Origin: DASWJZ01 sp963846475
GTDB lineage: Bacteria; Pseudomonadota; Alphaproteobacteria; Rhizobiales; Afifellaceae
Assembly (NCBI GenBank): GCA_963846475.1
Contig: CAWJVZ010000004.1
Coordinates: 186,001 to 250,000 of the forward strand
Length of the DNA stretch: 64,000 bases
Direction of reading: 5' to 3'
Below, one piece after another: positions 29,059 to 38,242 of the stretch. Under the pieces are notes generated by a model, which searched no databases, was not told the DNA's origin, and saw only the letters and a list, made by a program, of their open reading frames with translations. Position 1 is the first letter of the stretch, and each line of letters begins with the position of its first letter. The position numbers and the translations under genes were made by a program.

Positions 29059-30605
29059 CAGGCTTCAGCAGTTACGAGGCGCGGAAACACCGGGATGGGC
29101 GGCGGGATCTCCGTTCCGGGCTGCAGGCGTCCCGCTGCACCAAGCGCTGCAAAGCTCCGCTGCTCGCGGCCCTGCCCCAGCTGGTCCAAAAGTTTCGCTG
29201 CCGAGCCCGGCATCACCGGCGCCGCCAGGATCGCCACCTGCCGAACCACTTCGGCCGTCACATAGAGGATCGTCTGCATCCGCTCGGGGTCGCTTTTGCG
29301 CTTGGCCCAGGGCTCCTCGCCGGCGAAATAGCGGTTGGCCTCGGCGATCACCGCCCAGACGGCGTCGAGATAGTGCTTGATGCCCTGGCGATCCATCGCT
29401 TCGCGCGCCTTCCCGTAGAGGGCATCGGCGGCAGCGAGTATCGTGCGGTCAGCCTCCGTGAGAGAGCCCCGCTCGGGTATCCTTCCGCCGCAGTTCCTCG
29501 CGATCATGGACAACGAGCGCTGCGCCAGATTGCCGAGATCGTTGGCGAGGTCGGCGGTGAACCGGTTCAGGATCGCCTCGTGGCTGTAGCTGCCGTCCTG
29601 GCCGAAAGCGGCCTCGCGCAGGAAGAAGTAGCGCACCGCATCGACACCGTAGCCCTTCACCAGATCGAACGGGTCGATGACGTTGCCGACGGACTTCGAC
29701 ATCTTCTCACCGCGATTGAACAAAAAACCGTGGGCGAAAACACGTTTCGGCAATTCGATCCCCGCTGACATCAGGAAGGCTGGCCAGTAGACAGCGTGAA
29801 AGCGCACGATGTCCTTGCCGATGATGTGCGCTTCGGCCGGCCAGTAGCGCCAGCGTGGATGCGTCTCATCGGGAAAACCGGCCGCCGTGATGTAGTTGGT
29901 CAGCGCGTCCACCCAGACGTACATTACGTGCTTCGGACTGCCGGGTACGCGGATGCCCCAATCCAGTGTCGTCCGGGAGATCGACAGGTCCTCGAGCCCG
30001 CCCTTGACGAAGCTCGCCACCTCGTTCCGCCGCTCCGGCGGCAGGACGAAGTCGGGATGCTTTTCGTAATGGGCGAGAAGCTTTTCCTGATAAGCGGAGA
30101 GGCGGAAGAAGTAGGTCTCCTCCTCGGTCCATTCGACCGGCGAGCCAAGCGGTTCGCGGCGGACGCCTTCGGCGTCGACGGTTGTTTCCTTCTCGTCGAA
30201 ATAGGCCTCCTGGCGGACCGAATACCACCCGGAATATTTTCCGAGGTAGATGTCGCCGGCCGCCTCCATGCGCCGCCAGATCTCCTCGCAGGCGCGGTGG
30301 TGGCGCGGCTCTGTGGTGCGGATGAAATCGTCGTGGGCGATATTGAGCGCCGTCATCATTTCGCGAAAGCGCTGCGAATTGCGGTCGGCGAGCTCCTGCG
30401 GCGTCAGCCCTTCTGCGATGGCCGTCTGCTTCATCTTCAGGCCGTGCTCGTCCGTGCCGGTCAGCAGGAAGACGTCCTTGCCGTCGAGCCGTTCGAAGCG
30501 AGCAATGGCGTCGGTAGCCAGCGCCGTATAGGCATGACCAATATGGGGCACGCCGTTAGGGTAGAAGATCGGTGTGGTGATATAGAAGCTCGGTCTCTCG
30601 GCCAT
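29058..30605 (-). CDS. metG: methionyl-tRNA synthetase
   Basis: Charges initiator and elongator tRNA-Met. Class I motifs: HIGH in GVPHIGHAYTALATD, KMSKS exactly as KMSKSVGNV near residue 300, and RYFFLREAAFGQDGSYS. The zinc knuckle cysteines are absent, as in the short MetG type; 515 residues fits that type. ATG 30605, 17 bases after holB. Overlaps tatD by one base. Confidence 0.96.
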   Translation of the reverse strand: MAERPSFYITTPIFYPNGVPHIGHAYTALATDAIARFERLDGKDVFLLTGTDEHGLKMKQTAIAEGLTPQELADRNSQRFREMMTALNIAHDDFIRTTEPRHHRACEEIWRRMEAAGDIYLGKYSGWYSVRQEAYFDEKETTVDAEGVRREPLGSPVEWTEEETYFFRLSAYQEKLLAHYEKHPDFVLPPERRNEVASFVKGGLEDLSISRTTLDWGIRVPGSPKHVMYVWVDALTNYITAAGFPDETHPRWRYWPAEAHIIGKDIVRFHAVYWPAFLMSAGIELPKRVFAHGFLFNRGEKMSKSVGNVIDPFDLVKGYGVDAVRYFFLREAAFGQDGSYSHEAILNRFTADLANDLGNLAQRSLSMIARNCGGRIPERGSLTEADRTILAAADALYGKAREAMDRQGIKHYLDAVWAVIAEANRYFAGEEPWAKRKSDPERMQTILYVTAEVVRQVAILAAPVMPGSAAKLLDQLGQGREQRSFAALGAAGRLQPGTEIPPPIPVFPRLVTAEA

Positions 30606-30622
30606 CGGCGGACCCGCAAATT

Positions 30623-31713
30623 CTACGGTCTATTCGGGATCCCGGACTGACGAAGAGCGGCCGCGGAAGTCTCGAGGAGATCGAGCACAAACTGCCGGCG
30701 GTCGAGGTTATAGGTCTCGACCTCCCGCCCGGAAAGCGTTGCCTTCTCCCATAGCTCCGCCCAGGTGACAAGCGGAACGGCAGGCGGGTTCGCCTCCCCC
30801 GGCTCGTCAAGCCCGCGGACACGCCGCGCCAGATAGCCCTCGATAGAGCTCCATGAGCTGCTCCATGATTGCGGCGTCGCCTGCTTGCGTGGCGAGCCCG
30901 ATCTGCGCCTGTTGGTCCCCCTGCTCGATCGCCGCCAGCATCAGCCGATAGAGCCGCACGCCGTCATTTCGCCGAAGCTCGATGAGCCGCGCGTACGCTG
31001 CCGCCGGCCAGCGCAGCCGCGAGGCCCCCCTCCTGTTCCTCGGCTACGTCCGGCGCGACTTTCCGCGTCACCGCGGATATTTCATCGGGAGACAATGGCG
31101 CCAAATCCAGCGTCCGGCAGCGCGATAGGATCGTCGGCAGCAGGGCCCCGCGGCTACGCGAAAGGAGCAGGAAGATCGTCCGCCGCGGCGGCTCCTCGAG
31201 GTTCTTCAGAATCGCGTTCGCGGCACTGCGGTTCATGTCGTCGGCGGGATCGACGATGACGATGCGCCATCCGCTTTCTCCAGCCGTCGTGCCCAGGAAC
31301 GGCGTGATGCGGCGGACGGACTCCACCGAAAGCTCGGTTCGGTAGCGTTTGTCGCGCTCGTTCCAGTCGCGTTGGAGGTGCAGGAGGTTGGCGTGCACCC
31401 CGATCGCCACCCGCCGTGCAGCCGGATGGCCGGACGCTACCGAGAGGTCGCGGGCTTGTGCAACCTCGGCAGAGGCCGGATGCGGATGCGCGAAGACGAA
31501 GCGCGCCAGCCGGTGCGCGAGCGTCGCTCTCCCGATTCCCCGGTCTCCCACAAGAATCCAGCCGTGGTGCATTCGGCCGGAGCGGTAGGCGGCGAGGAGC
31601 GCCTGTTCCGCGGCCGCGTGACCGACGAGCATCGTCGTCTCGCGCGGCAGCCTCACGCCGGCCAGTGCGTCATGCGGCGGCCGCTCCTCTTCCAGTCTCG
31701 GTGTCCGGGCCAT
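30623..31713 (-). CDS. holB: DNA polymerase III delta' subunit, two frameshifts
   Basis: Clamp-loader subunit. N-terminal AAA+ part with HHGWILVGDRGIGRATLA (Walker A-like), VIVDPADDMNRSAANAILK and LEEPPRRTIFLLLS, and SRCRTLDLAPL. The long frame ends at 30964; removing single bases at about 30990 and in the CCC at 30837-30839 continues through RLYRLMLAAIEQGDQ, LARRVRGLDEPGEANP and NLDRRQFVLDLLE to a stop at 30623. Full length about 363 residues, normal for rhizobial HolB. Between the tmk remnant and metG. Confidence 0.88.
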
Positions 31714-31715
31714 CT

Positions 31716-31898
31716 TCAGGCGGATTCCGCTGACGAAAGCTTCTGCCGCTTCACCGCCAGGCTGCTGCCGCCCGGCTCGCGTGTAACCAGGACGGAAGGC
31801 CCCTGCAGGCGCAGCGACTCCGCCAGCCGGGCAGCCTGGGTAGACTTGCGGGCCCCCTCCCCGACCTTGAGCGTAGTGAAACGCCCGGGCCCGCTCAC
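31716..31898 (-). pseudogene. tmk: decayed thymidylate kinase remnant
   Basis: Only 60 codons remain of a gene normally of about 210. The start MSGPGRFTTLKVGEGARKST is aligned with the Tmk P-loop region ITFEGGEGAGKST, followed by QAARLAESLRLQG and VTREPGGS. Glycines of the P-loop are replaced (GG to VG, AGK to ARK). After VTREPGGS the sequence jumps to a short tail ending at the stop, so about 450 bases of the kinase core, including the lid and DR(Y/H) motif, are missing. GTG start overlaps the dacC stop (GTGA). The product cannot be an active kinase. Confidence 0.75.
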
Positions 31899-33058
31899 AG
31901 CCAGCCGAAAACGAGCTCGCCGAGCGCGTCGAGAGCGCGGCTGTGCAGCGGTCCGCGCCCCACTGCCTGCGCCGTATAGAGCGGTGTCTCCTGGATCAGT
32001 CGCTCGCCCTCCCAGACCTTGAAGGCGCCGACCCTCACGCCCGCCTCGACCGGCGCCATGATCGGCCCCTCATAGACGGCCCGCGCCTTGAGCTGCTCGA
32101 CGGCGCTGCGCGAGACCAGGATGCGGATCGGTCCTTGCGCCTTCAGCGGCACGCGACCGACGTCGCCGCCATACACGGACGCCTCGGCAACGATCTCTCC
32201 CTCCTCGTACGCCGTCACCTGCTGAAAGGAGCGAAATCCCCAGTCGAGCAGCTTCTTGGCTTCCGCTTCACGCTCCCGTTCCGATTTCATGCCGGTGATG
32301 ACGAGGATGAGCCGCTGTGTGTTGCGCAGCGCAGAGACGACGATGCCGTAGCCGGATTCCTTGATGAAGCCGGTCTTAAGGCCATCGACGCCAAGACCGT
32401 CGGCGAGAAGGGGATTGCGGTTTCTTTGGATGATGTCGTTCCAGGTGAATTCGGGTTCGGAAAAGATCGGATAGAGATCGGGATATTCGCGGATGATGTG
32501 GCGCGCCAAATGAGCGAGGTCGCGTGCCGTCACCAGCTGCTCGGGGTCGTGCAGGCCGTTGGAGTTACGGAAGGTAGAATCTCTCAGGCCGATTTCCGCG
32601 GCGCGTTTGTTCAGGAGATCGGCAAAGGCCGGCTCGGATCCGGCAATCCCTTCGGCAACAGCGATAGCCGCATCGTTGCCCGACTGCACGATGATGCCGC
32701 GCAACAAGGCTTGAAGCGGCACTCTGGAGTTGAGCTCGGCAAACATCGCGGAGCCGCCCGATGGTGCACCGCCGCGGCGCCAGGCATTCTCCGAGATGAT
32801 GAATTCCTCGTCAGGCTTGAGGCGGCCTTGTTTCAATTCGTGGAACACGTATTCGATGGTCATCAGCTTGGCCATCGATGCGGGCGGAACCCGCTCGTCG
32901 GCAGCTTTGTCGAAGAGCACGGTGCCGCTGTCGAAGTCCATCAGAATGGCATGCGGAGCCTTGGTGTCGAACGCCTGAGCAGATGCGCCTGGCACCGCCA
33001 GGACAGACACTATGGCGCTAAGGAGCACCGCGGCCAGAACGCCCTTGGGAAATCTCAT
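31895..33058 (-). CDS. dacC: D-alanyl-D-alanine carboxypeptidase (PBP5/6 type)
   Basis: Trims the terminal D-Ala from peptidoglycan stem peptides in the periplasm. Signal peptide about residues 1-28 (cut near ASA-QA). Serine peptidase motifs: SxxK in PPASMAKLM, SxN in VQSGND, KTG in GLKTGF. The C-terminal PBP5_C beta domain (VRVGAFKVWEGERLIQETPL) is present, with an amphipathic end. 387 residues, intact. Upstream of the tmk remnant and overlapping it, as is typical for the operon; rlpA lies upstream. Confidence 0.95.
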   Translation of the reverse strand: MRFPKGVLAAVLLSAIVSVLAVPGASAQAFDTKAPHAILMDFDSGTVLFDKAADERVPPASMAKLMTIEYVFHELKQGRLKPDEEFIISENAWRRGGAPSGGSAMFAELNSRVPLQALLRGIIVQSGNDAAIAVAEGIAGSEPAFADLLNKRAAEIGLRDSTFRNSNGLHDPEQLVTARDLAHLARHIIREYPDLYPIFSEPEFTWNDIIQRNRNPLLADGLGVDGLKTGFIKESGYGIVVSALRNTQRLILVITGMKSEREREAEAKKLLDWGFRSFQQVTAYEEGEIVAEASVYGGDVGRVPLKAQGPIRILVSRSAVEQLKARAVYEGPIMAPVEAGVRVGAFKVWEGERLIQETPLYTAQAVGRGPLHSRALDALGELVFGWL

Positions 33059-33125
33059 GTCTCAACCGATCTCGCACCCGATGATCGGCATGAAATAAGG
33101 CGGCAGAGGAATCAAGCCCCGCGAG

Positions 33126-34022
33126 TTAATACTTCTCTTCGAGGCTACCGGCCGTTTCAAAAGCCATCGCTATTCGTGCGTCCGCATCATGGGCGGACGA
33201 TAGGGTCTCCACCGCTTCGAGCGCTCCCGTATTCGAGGCACCCGTATCGGCTTCGCCTGCCGTGAACGCAACCGCGGCCGCCTGCGGCCGTTCCGGCGCG
33301 TTCGGCTGGCCGGCAAGGCTCGCCAGCGCAACCGGCTGCTCAGCTGCCACTGTGAGCCGCGATGGCCGGCGCGCCTCTGCCGAGGCGAGCATCAGGTGCG
33401 TGCTTTGCGGGTTTTCGCCTGGACCGCGATAGGAGGCAAGCAGGACGCTCTCGTCCTCCCCTTCGAGAAGCGCGCGCTCGATATACTCCACGCGCACCTG
33501 CGCCATGCCCGATCGCTTGAAGCCGAGGATCTCCGCCGTTCGTTCCGACACATCGATTAGCCGCGCATGCCTGTAGGGCCCGCGATCGTTCACCCGGACG
33601 ACGATGGACCGGTCGGTTTCCAAGTTGGTGACGCGCACATAGCTCGGCAGCGGCAGCGTTGGATGCGCCGCCGAAAGCGCGGCGGAATCGAATACCTCTC
33701 CATTCGCGGTGAGCTTCCCATGAAAGGCCGCGCCGTACCAGGATGCCATGCCGACGCGGTCGTAGTCCGGATCTTCGCTCGGCTGGTACCATTTGCCGGC
33801 GATCTGATAGGGCTGGCCAACCTGGTAGCGGCCGCCGCCCTTCGGCAGCAATTCACCGGCGGCGGCTGGCACCGGGTTGGGAAGGATGCCGGAATCCGCA
33901 TGCAATCTGACGGGTGTGTTGGGAGTATTTGCAGAGCAAGCGGCAAGGGCGCCGCAGCACCCGGCTGTCACAAGGGCGCGCACCACACCCATCCAGGCGC
34001 GCGCATGTGGCTCCCGTCGCAA
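33126..34022 (-). CDS. rlpA: septal-ring lytic transglycosylase RlpA (lipoprotein)
   Basis: Lipoprotein with lipobox LAAC near residue 28. The double-psi beta-barrel domain is GMASWYGAAFHGKLTANGEVFD ... LPLPSYVRVTNLETDRS and VVRVNDRGPYRHARLIDVSERTAE; RlpA cleaves denuded glycan strands. The C-terminal region (from about 210) is Ala-rich and has no clear SPOR domain. 298 residues. It lies upstream of dacC, 67 bases away, as in related genomes. The next gene to the right is tRNA-Ser. Confidence 0.9.
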   Translation of the reverse strand: MRREPHARAWMGVVRALVTAGCCGALAACSANTPNTPVRLHADSGILPNPVPAAAGELLPKGGGRYQVGQPYQIAGKWYQPSEDPDYDRVGMASWYGAAFHGKLTANGEVFDSAALSAAHPTLPLPSYVRVTNLETDRSIVVRVNDRGPYRHARLIDVSERTAEILGFKRSGMAQVRVEYIERALLEGEDESVLLASYRGPGENPQSTHLMLASAEARRPSRLTVAAEQPVALASLAGQPNAPERPQAAAVAFTAGEADTGASNTGALEAVETLSSAHDADARIAMAFETAGSLEEKY

Positions 34023-34252
34023 CTCGCCTGCCCCCCTTGTGCCCGCACCGTAGTGTCGGCGCCGCAGCGCCGACGCTCGTCGGGTCGATCATTAGCCGCT
34101 CACCCGGCCTGAAGGCCATGGGTGATCGGCTTTCTTAACCGTTGCAGAGTGGGGTGTCGAATCGGGGCGAATTCATGGCAATTCGGAGTGATCCATTAAC
34201 GGAAGCTCTCTCGGGTTGCCACGCAGCGGTCGAAACCGCATTTAGGAGAGAC

Positions 34253-34342
34253 GGATGGGTGGCCGAGCGGTTGAAGGCACCGGTCTTGAAAACCGGCAGA
34301 CGGGCAACCGTCTCGTGGGTTCGAATCCCACCCCATCCGCCA
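34253..34342 (+). tRNA. tRNA-Ser (anticodon TGA)
   Basis: Acceptor arms GGATGGG (34253-34259) and CCCATCC (34332-34338), then G and encoded CCA at 34340-34342. Anticodon stem CCGGT/ACCGG with TGA at 34287-34289, a long class II variable arm, and T-loop TTCGAAT with stem GTGGG/CCCAC. 90 nucleotides. It reads UCA and by wobble other UCN codons. It stands at the edge of an accessory-looking region, but I found no copy of its 3' end downstream to mark an att site. Confidence 0.95.
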
Positions 34343-34680
34343 GAGATCAAGCTCATGATTGATTGGCGTATCCAACGCACAAATCTGCAAAATTCGTCTC
34401 TGCGCTCAATTCGCCGACTAGCATGAGCCGAAGTTCCGGCCGGGAGGTGGTTCATCGCCGCGCGGGATAACGCGAGCCATTGTCTCCATCATGTCCTGCT
34501 CGCCTGAGGAGGAGGGTGAATGTGACAGATTCCACTCCGGCGACAAGACAATTGGCGCACGTCTTTCCGAGCACAAGCGCCTTCGCCGGAACTGACTGGC
34601 AGCGGATGAGGACGTGGATAGCCCTACCGGCGCTTACTCGACCAAATCGTCTGCTTGCGCGATGAGCGCTGGCGGGATGG
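34343..34680. other. stretch after tRNA-Ser, no supported gene
   Basis: Short open frames occur on both strands, for example a 110-codon one on the minus strand (34452-34784), but none has a recognisable domain or a start signal I trust. Together with the transposase debris to the right it looks like a rearranged intergenic or scar region. Confidence 0.4.
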
Positions 34681-34920
34681 TCAATCCAAGCGCTTCGCGG
34701 TTCGTAGACTTGTCGCCAGCGGCCCGGCGCGCCCGTAACGAAGAACGCCATAGAACCCAACGCGGTCGTAATCGATCGGCTCAACGTTCTCGTCGATCAA
34801 CTCCACCTGAGGCTGGGAGTGAGTGCCGCTAGAAAGCGGACGGACGGTCTCGTAGGAGATGTCCAGACCGCGCTCGGCCAGGAGATCCTCCACGTCCCGG
34901 GCATAGGAGACGACGTGCAT
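34681..34920 (-). pseudogene. mosaic remnant beginning with an IS6-family transposase N-terminal piece
   Basis: The 79-codon frame begins MHVVSYARDVEDLLAERGLD and goes on ISYETVR, which is the helix-turn-helix segment of IS6/IS240-type transposases. Directly after it the sequence changes to QPQVELIDENVEPIDYDRV, which resembles the B12-binding part of radical SAM proteins, then to unrelated residues. No DDE domain follows, so this is recombined debris, not a working gene. Confidence 0.5.
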
Positions 34921-34996
34921 CCCCCTCCCCTAGCCTGGCCGCCAGCACGCGTGAACCTATTCCCGTGACAAAGCCGCCTCGGCGTCTAAGCTCTTA

Positions 34997-35740
34997 CTAA
35001 ACGCCGCCGCTGCCCCCGGGGCGATATGCCGGCGGTGTCATCAGCATATCGGTGATCTCAGCCGGGATACTACCGATCGGATCTTTACGAGAGGGCATGC
35101 CCATCGTGAAAGGCAAGAGCTGTTTGCTTGCGATCTCGAAGATGCGGCGGAGCTCGGCCACAGGATTGCGGTGCTCATCAACTCGAATGTCAAACCAGGG
35201 AAACTCCTCGGTGTAAAAAACCTTGAGCGCCGCCGATTGCTTGCCGCGCTTATCACCACCGGCCGCCTGGCCGGCCTCCAACACCACCATCAAACGCTCG
35301 GGCAGACTAAGCGCCGCGCTCTCGCGCGTTGCAGCCGCCATTCGCTCGACCGTTGCGCTGCTGATGAGCATGTTACCCTGCACCGAAAAGCCCTCGCCGA
35401 CGATGTGGCCCGCCCAATCGACGCAGCTTGTGCCGGTATAGCCGGCCGCGGCGCCATTCGCGTCGACGATTCCGAGCTGCCGATCGTCGCGGCCAGGGTC
35501 CTCCGCGATCAGCTTGTCGAGAGTGTCCTCAGCAGATAGCCCGCTTTCCAGCAGCTTCAGCCCGTCGATCCCGAGATATGGATTGACCCAAGATTGAGTG
35601 GCGATCGCGCCGACGCCCGGCCTGACAAAGGAACAGATACCGCCAACGGCTGGCACCGCAGTTGAGACGGCAACACCTAGCATGCCGGTGCGGGCGCAGC
35701 GCGCGGAAATCGAGAAGGTGTTGAGTTCAATCAGGCGCAT
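34997..35740 (-). CDS. DUF1028 (Ntn-hydrolase-like) protein
   Basis: 247 residues with the DUF1028 start FSISARCARTGMLGVAVST, GIGAIATQS-like GVGAIATQSWVNPYLG and QLGIVDANGAAAGYTG. The family has the Ntn-hydrolase fold and is often coded next to oligopeptide transporters and peptidases, with no established substrate. It overlaps the 3' end of the ABC ATPase upstream by 10 bases, so it closes the peptide transporter operon. Confidence 0.88.
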   Translation of the reverse strand: MRLIELNTFSISARCARTGMLGVAVSTAVPAVGGICSFVRPGVGAIATQSWVNPYLGIDGLKLLESGLSAEDTLDKLIAEDPGRDDRQLGIVDANGAAAGYTGTSCVDWAGHIVGEGFSVQGNMLISSATVERMAAATRESAALSLPERLMVVLEAGQAAGGDKRGKQSAALKVFYTEEFPWFDIRVDEHRNPVAELRRIFEIASKQLLPFTMGMPSRKDPIGSIPAEITDMLMTPPAYRPGGSGGV

Positions 35741-36552
35741 GATGGATTCCGGTAAATGGTCGAACTTCTAAAAATAGCAGGGTCAGGGACCGCCGCGATC
35801 AGCTCTTGCGTATACGCGTGCCGGGGCGCCGCGAAGACGCTTTCGACCGGCCCGTACTCCACGACCGCGCCGTGGCGCATGACCGCCACCCGGTCGCTGA
35901 CCTGGCGAATGACAGCCAGATTGTGGCTGACGAAAATGCAGGTGAGGCGCATCGCGCGCTTGGTCTCCTGGAAGACATCGAGCACCTGGGCCTGGACGGA
36001 AACGTCGAGTGCCGAGGTCGGCTCGTCGGCCACAACGATTGCAGGCTCCATTATCACTGCGCGCGCAATGGCTATGCGCTGCTTCTGCCCGCCGGAAAGC
36101 TGATGGGGATATCGGCCCGCAACCTCCCCCGGCAGTCCCACCCTTTCCAGCAGAACCGTGACCTTGCCGGAGCGGCTCCGCCGGTCGCCTATGCCGTGCA
36201 CCTCGAGCGGCGCCGAAAGGATGCTACCGATGCTCTGGCGCGGATTGAACGAGGATGCGGGGTTCTGGAAAATGGGTTAAATCCTGCGGCGGAACCCCTT
36301 CAGGTCCCGCGCCGGCAGTGACCAGATATCCCTGCCCTCGATTTCTATCGTGCCCGAAGAAGGGCGCAGAAGCCGCAATACCATGCGTAGCAGAGTCGAC
36401 TTGCCTGAGCCGAACTCACCGACGATGCCAAGTGTCTCGCCCCGCTCGACTTGCAAGGAGACGTCGTCGACCGCGCGCAGGCCCGCCGATCGCGCGAACA
36501 GGCCCCCCTGCTCGAATTCCTTTGTCACCCCGGCAAGGGAGATGATGGGCAA
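35731..36552 (-). pseudogene. peptide ABC transporter ATP-binding protein (DppF/OppF type), interrupted by an in-frame stop
   Basis: One frame throughout, but TAA at 36277-36279 stops it after residue 91. The N-terminal part has Walker A GEFGSGKST; after the stop the protein would go on PIFQNPASSFNPR (Q loop), LSGGQKQRIAIARA (signature), VVADEPTSALDVS (Walker B) and FVSHNLAVIRQ (H switch). A single C-to-T change in a CAA codon explains the stop, since the family has Gln there. Unlike other breaks in the window this is not a frameshift. ATG at 36552 is 2 bases after the companion ATPase. Confidence 0.8.
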
Positions 36553-36554
36553 GG

Positions 36555-37403
36555 CTATCCATCTCCTCCCAAACGGACGGGGGATCTGACGCGCGGGGTC
36601 GCTGCCAGCAGCATCCTCGTATAGTCGGCCCGCGGCGCAGTGAATATGTCCACTACCGCCCCGGTCTCGACCACCTCCCCCTCGCGCATAACATAGACCC
36701 AGTCGCAGAGCTGGGCGACGACGCCCAGGTCGTGCGTGATGAACAGGATAGACGCACCGCTGCTGTCGCGAATCTCACGAAGCAGCTTCAGCACCTGCGC
36801 CTGCACGGTCACATCGAGCGCGGTGGTCGGCTCGTCCGCGATCAGCAATTCCGGATTGAGCGCGAGACCCATGGCTATCATCGCACGCTGCTGCATGCCG
36901 CCAGAGAACTGGTGCGGATACTCGCTTGCGCGCAGCGCCGGTTGGGGGATCCGGACCGAGGCGAGAAGCTTCAGCGCGGCAGACGCTGCGGCGCGTACCG
37001 ACATTCCCCTGTGCAGCTCCAGGGGCTCGCCTACCTGCCGGCCGATCCGCATTGTCGGGTTGAGCGCCTGCAGGGCGTCCTGCGGGATCAGCGCCGTGCG
37101 CTCGCCCCGGATTTCCCGCATCTCCCTTTCGCTCAGATCGAGGAGCGGCGTCGGGCCAAGCTTGATGACGCCGGAGATGATACGAGCGCGCTTCGGCAGC
37201 ATGCGGAGGGCAGAGAGCGCCGTCAGCGTTTTCCCGCTCCCCAACTCGCCGATCAGCCCCACGATCTCGCCGGGCCAGACCTTCAGCCCCACGTCGCGGA
37301 CAACGCGTGTGATGCCCGCGCGTCGGCCGAACTCGATGCTGAGCCCGCTGATCGACAGCGTTGGCAGGCCACCTGAAGTCGCGTGCCGGCGGTCCTCTGT
37401 CAT
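36555..37403 (-). CDS. peptide ABC transporter ATP-binding protein (DppD/OppD type)
   Basis: 282 residues: Walker A GELGSGKT, Q loop LIPQDALQALNP, signature FSGGMQQRAMIAMGLA, Walker B LLIADEPTTALDVT, H switch FITHDLGVVAQ. Together with the next ATPase it would energise an oligopeptide/nickel-type importer. The open frame reaches 37559, but ATG 37403 lies directly after the stop of the permease gene, and the family begins there. Shorter than many DppD proteins (about 325), lacking part of the C-terminal Fe-S/oligopeptide extension. Confidence 0.92.
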   Translation of the reverse strand: MTEDRRHATSGGLPTLSISGLSIEFGRRAGITRVVRDVGLKVWPGEIVGLIGELGSGKTLTALSALRMLPKRARIISGVIKLGPTPLLDLSEREMREIRGERTALIPQDALQALNPTMRIGRQVGEPLELHRGMSVRAAASAALKLLASVRIPQPALRASEYPHQFSGGMQQRAMIAMGLALNPELLIADEPTTALDVTVQAQVLKLLREIRDSSGASILFITHDLGVVAQLCDWVYVMREGEVVETGAVVDIFTAPRADYTRMLLAATPRVRSPVRLGGDG

Positions 37404-37405
37404 CC

Positions 37406-38242
37406 TCAGTCCCGCAGATGTGGATCGAGAACGTCGCGAAGCCCGTCGCCAAGGAGATTGAACCCAAGCACGGTCAGAAAGATCGCGGAGCCCGGCACGA
37501 TGCTTAGCCAGGGGGCCTGGGACATGAAGCCTCGGCCGGTGTTCAGCATGTTGCCCCATGACGGGTCCGGCGGCTGCGCCCCAAGGCCAAGGAACGAGAG
37601 GGCGGATTCAAGCAGGATGGCGTAGGAGAAGGCCACTGCGGCCTCCACCAGCAGCGGCGCGAGGATGTTGGGCAGGATCTCGCGCAGGATCATCCGCCCG
37701 TGGCTCATTCCGACAGCCCGCGCGGCCTCTACGTATTGCTCGCGCAGAACCACCTCGGCTGCCGCACGCGCCAGACGGGAGAAGCCGGGGATGAAGACGA
37801 TGCCGATGGCGATCATCGCGTTGAAGATCGAGGTCCCGAGGCTCGCCATCAGCACGATCGCCAGCAGTATGGCCGGGAAGGAAAACAGCAGCTCCATGAA
37901 GCGCATGAGGACGAGGTCGATCCAGCCGCCGAAATAGGCGGCGCTGACGCCGACCAGAGTTCCGAAGACAAGGCCGACGCCGGCGGATGTAAAGGCGACC
38001 AGCATCGATATCTGCGCCGCATGGATGATGCGCGAAAGCACATCACGGCCGAGCTCGTCGGTGCCGAGCCAGTGCGCCGCGCTGGGCCCCTGCAGCATCT
38101 TTGCAACGTCGAGATCAAAAGGCGAATAGGGTGCAATGAGCGGAGCGGACAGGGCGGCAACGAGGATGAGGCCGATAATCACGCCGCCCATGATAACCAG
38201 GCGCCATCGCCGCCAGTCGAAATCTGCCAGCGCCGCGATCAT
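37406..38242 (-). CDS. peptide ABC transporter permease (DppC/OppC type)
   Basis: 278 residues with about six membrane helices (first at about 12-33) and the OppC-type N-terminal extension (PYSPFDLDVAKMLQGPS) followed by HWLGTDELGRDVLSRIIHAAQ, plus an EAA motif around YVEAARAVGMSHGRMI. Forms the membrane channel with the DppB-type partner, whose gene overlaps it by 4 bases. Confidence 0.93.
   Translation of the reverse strand: MIAALADFDWRRWRLVIMGGVIIGLILVAALSAPLIAPYSPFDLDVAKMLQGPSAAHWLGTDELGRDVLSRIIHAAQISMLVAFTSAGVGLVFGTLVGVSAAYFGGWIDLVLMRFMELLFSFPAILLAIVLMASLGTSIFNAMIAIGIVFIPGFSRLARAAAEVVLREQYVEAARAVGMSHGRMILREILPNILAPLLVEAAVAFSYAILLESALSFLGLGAQPPDPSWGNMLNTGRGFMSQAPWLSIVPGSAIFLTVLGFNLLGDGLRDVLDPHLRD

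Noticed and set aside
30606..30622. Riboswitch or T-box before metG
   Set aside because: Only 17 bases separate holB and metG, so there is no room for a leader.
34253..34342. tRNA-Ser as a confirmed island attachment site
   Set aside because: No direct repeat of the 3' end and no integrase gene in the window.
34452..34784. 110-codon minus-strand frame after tRNA-Ser as a gene
   Set aside because: No domain, no ribosome binding site, and overlap with the transposase debris.
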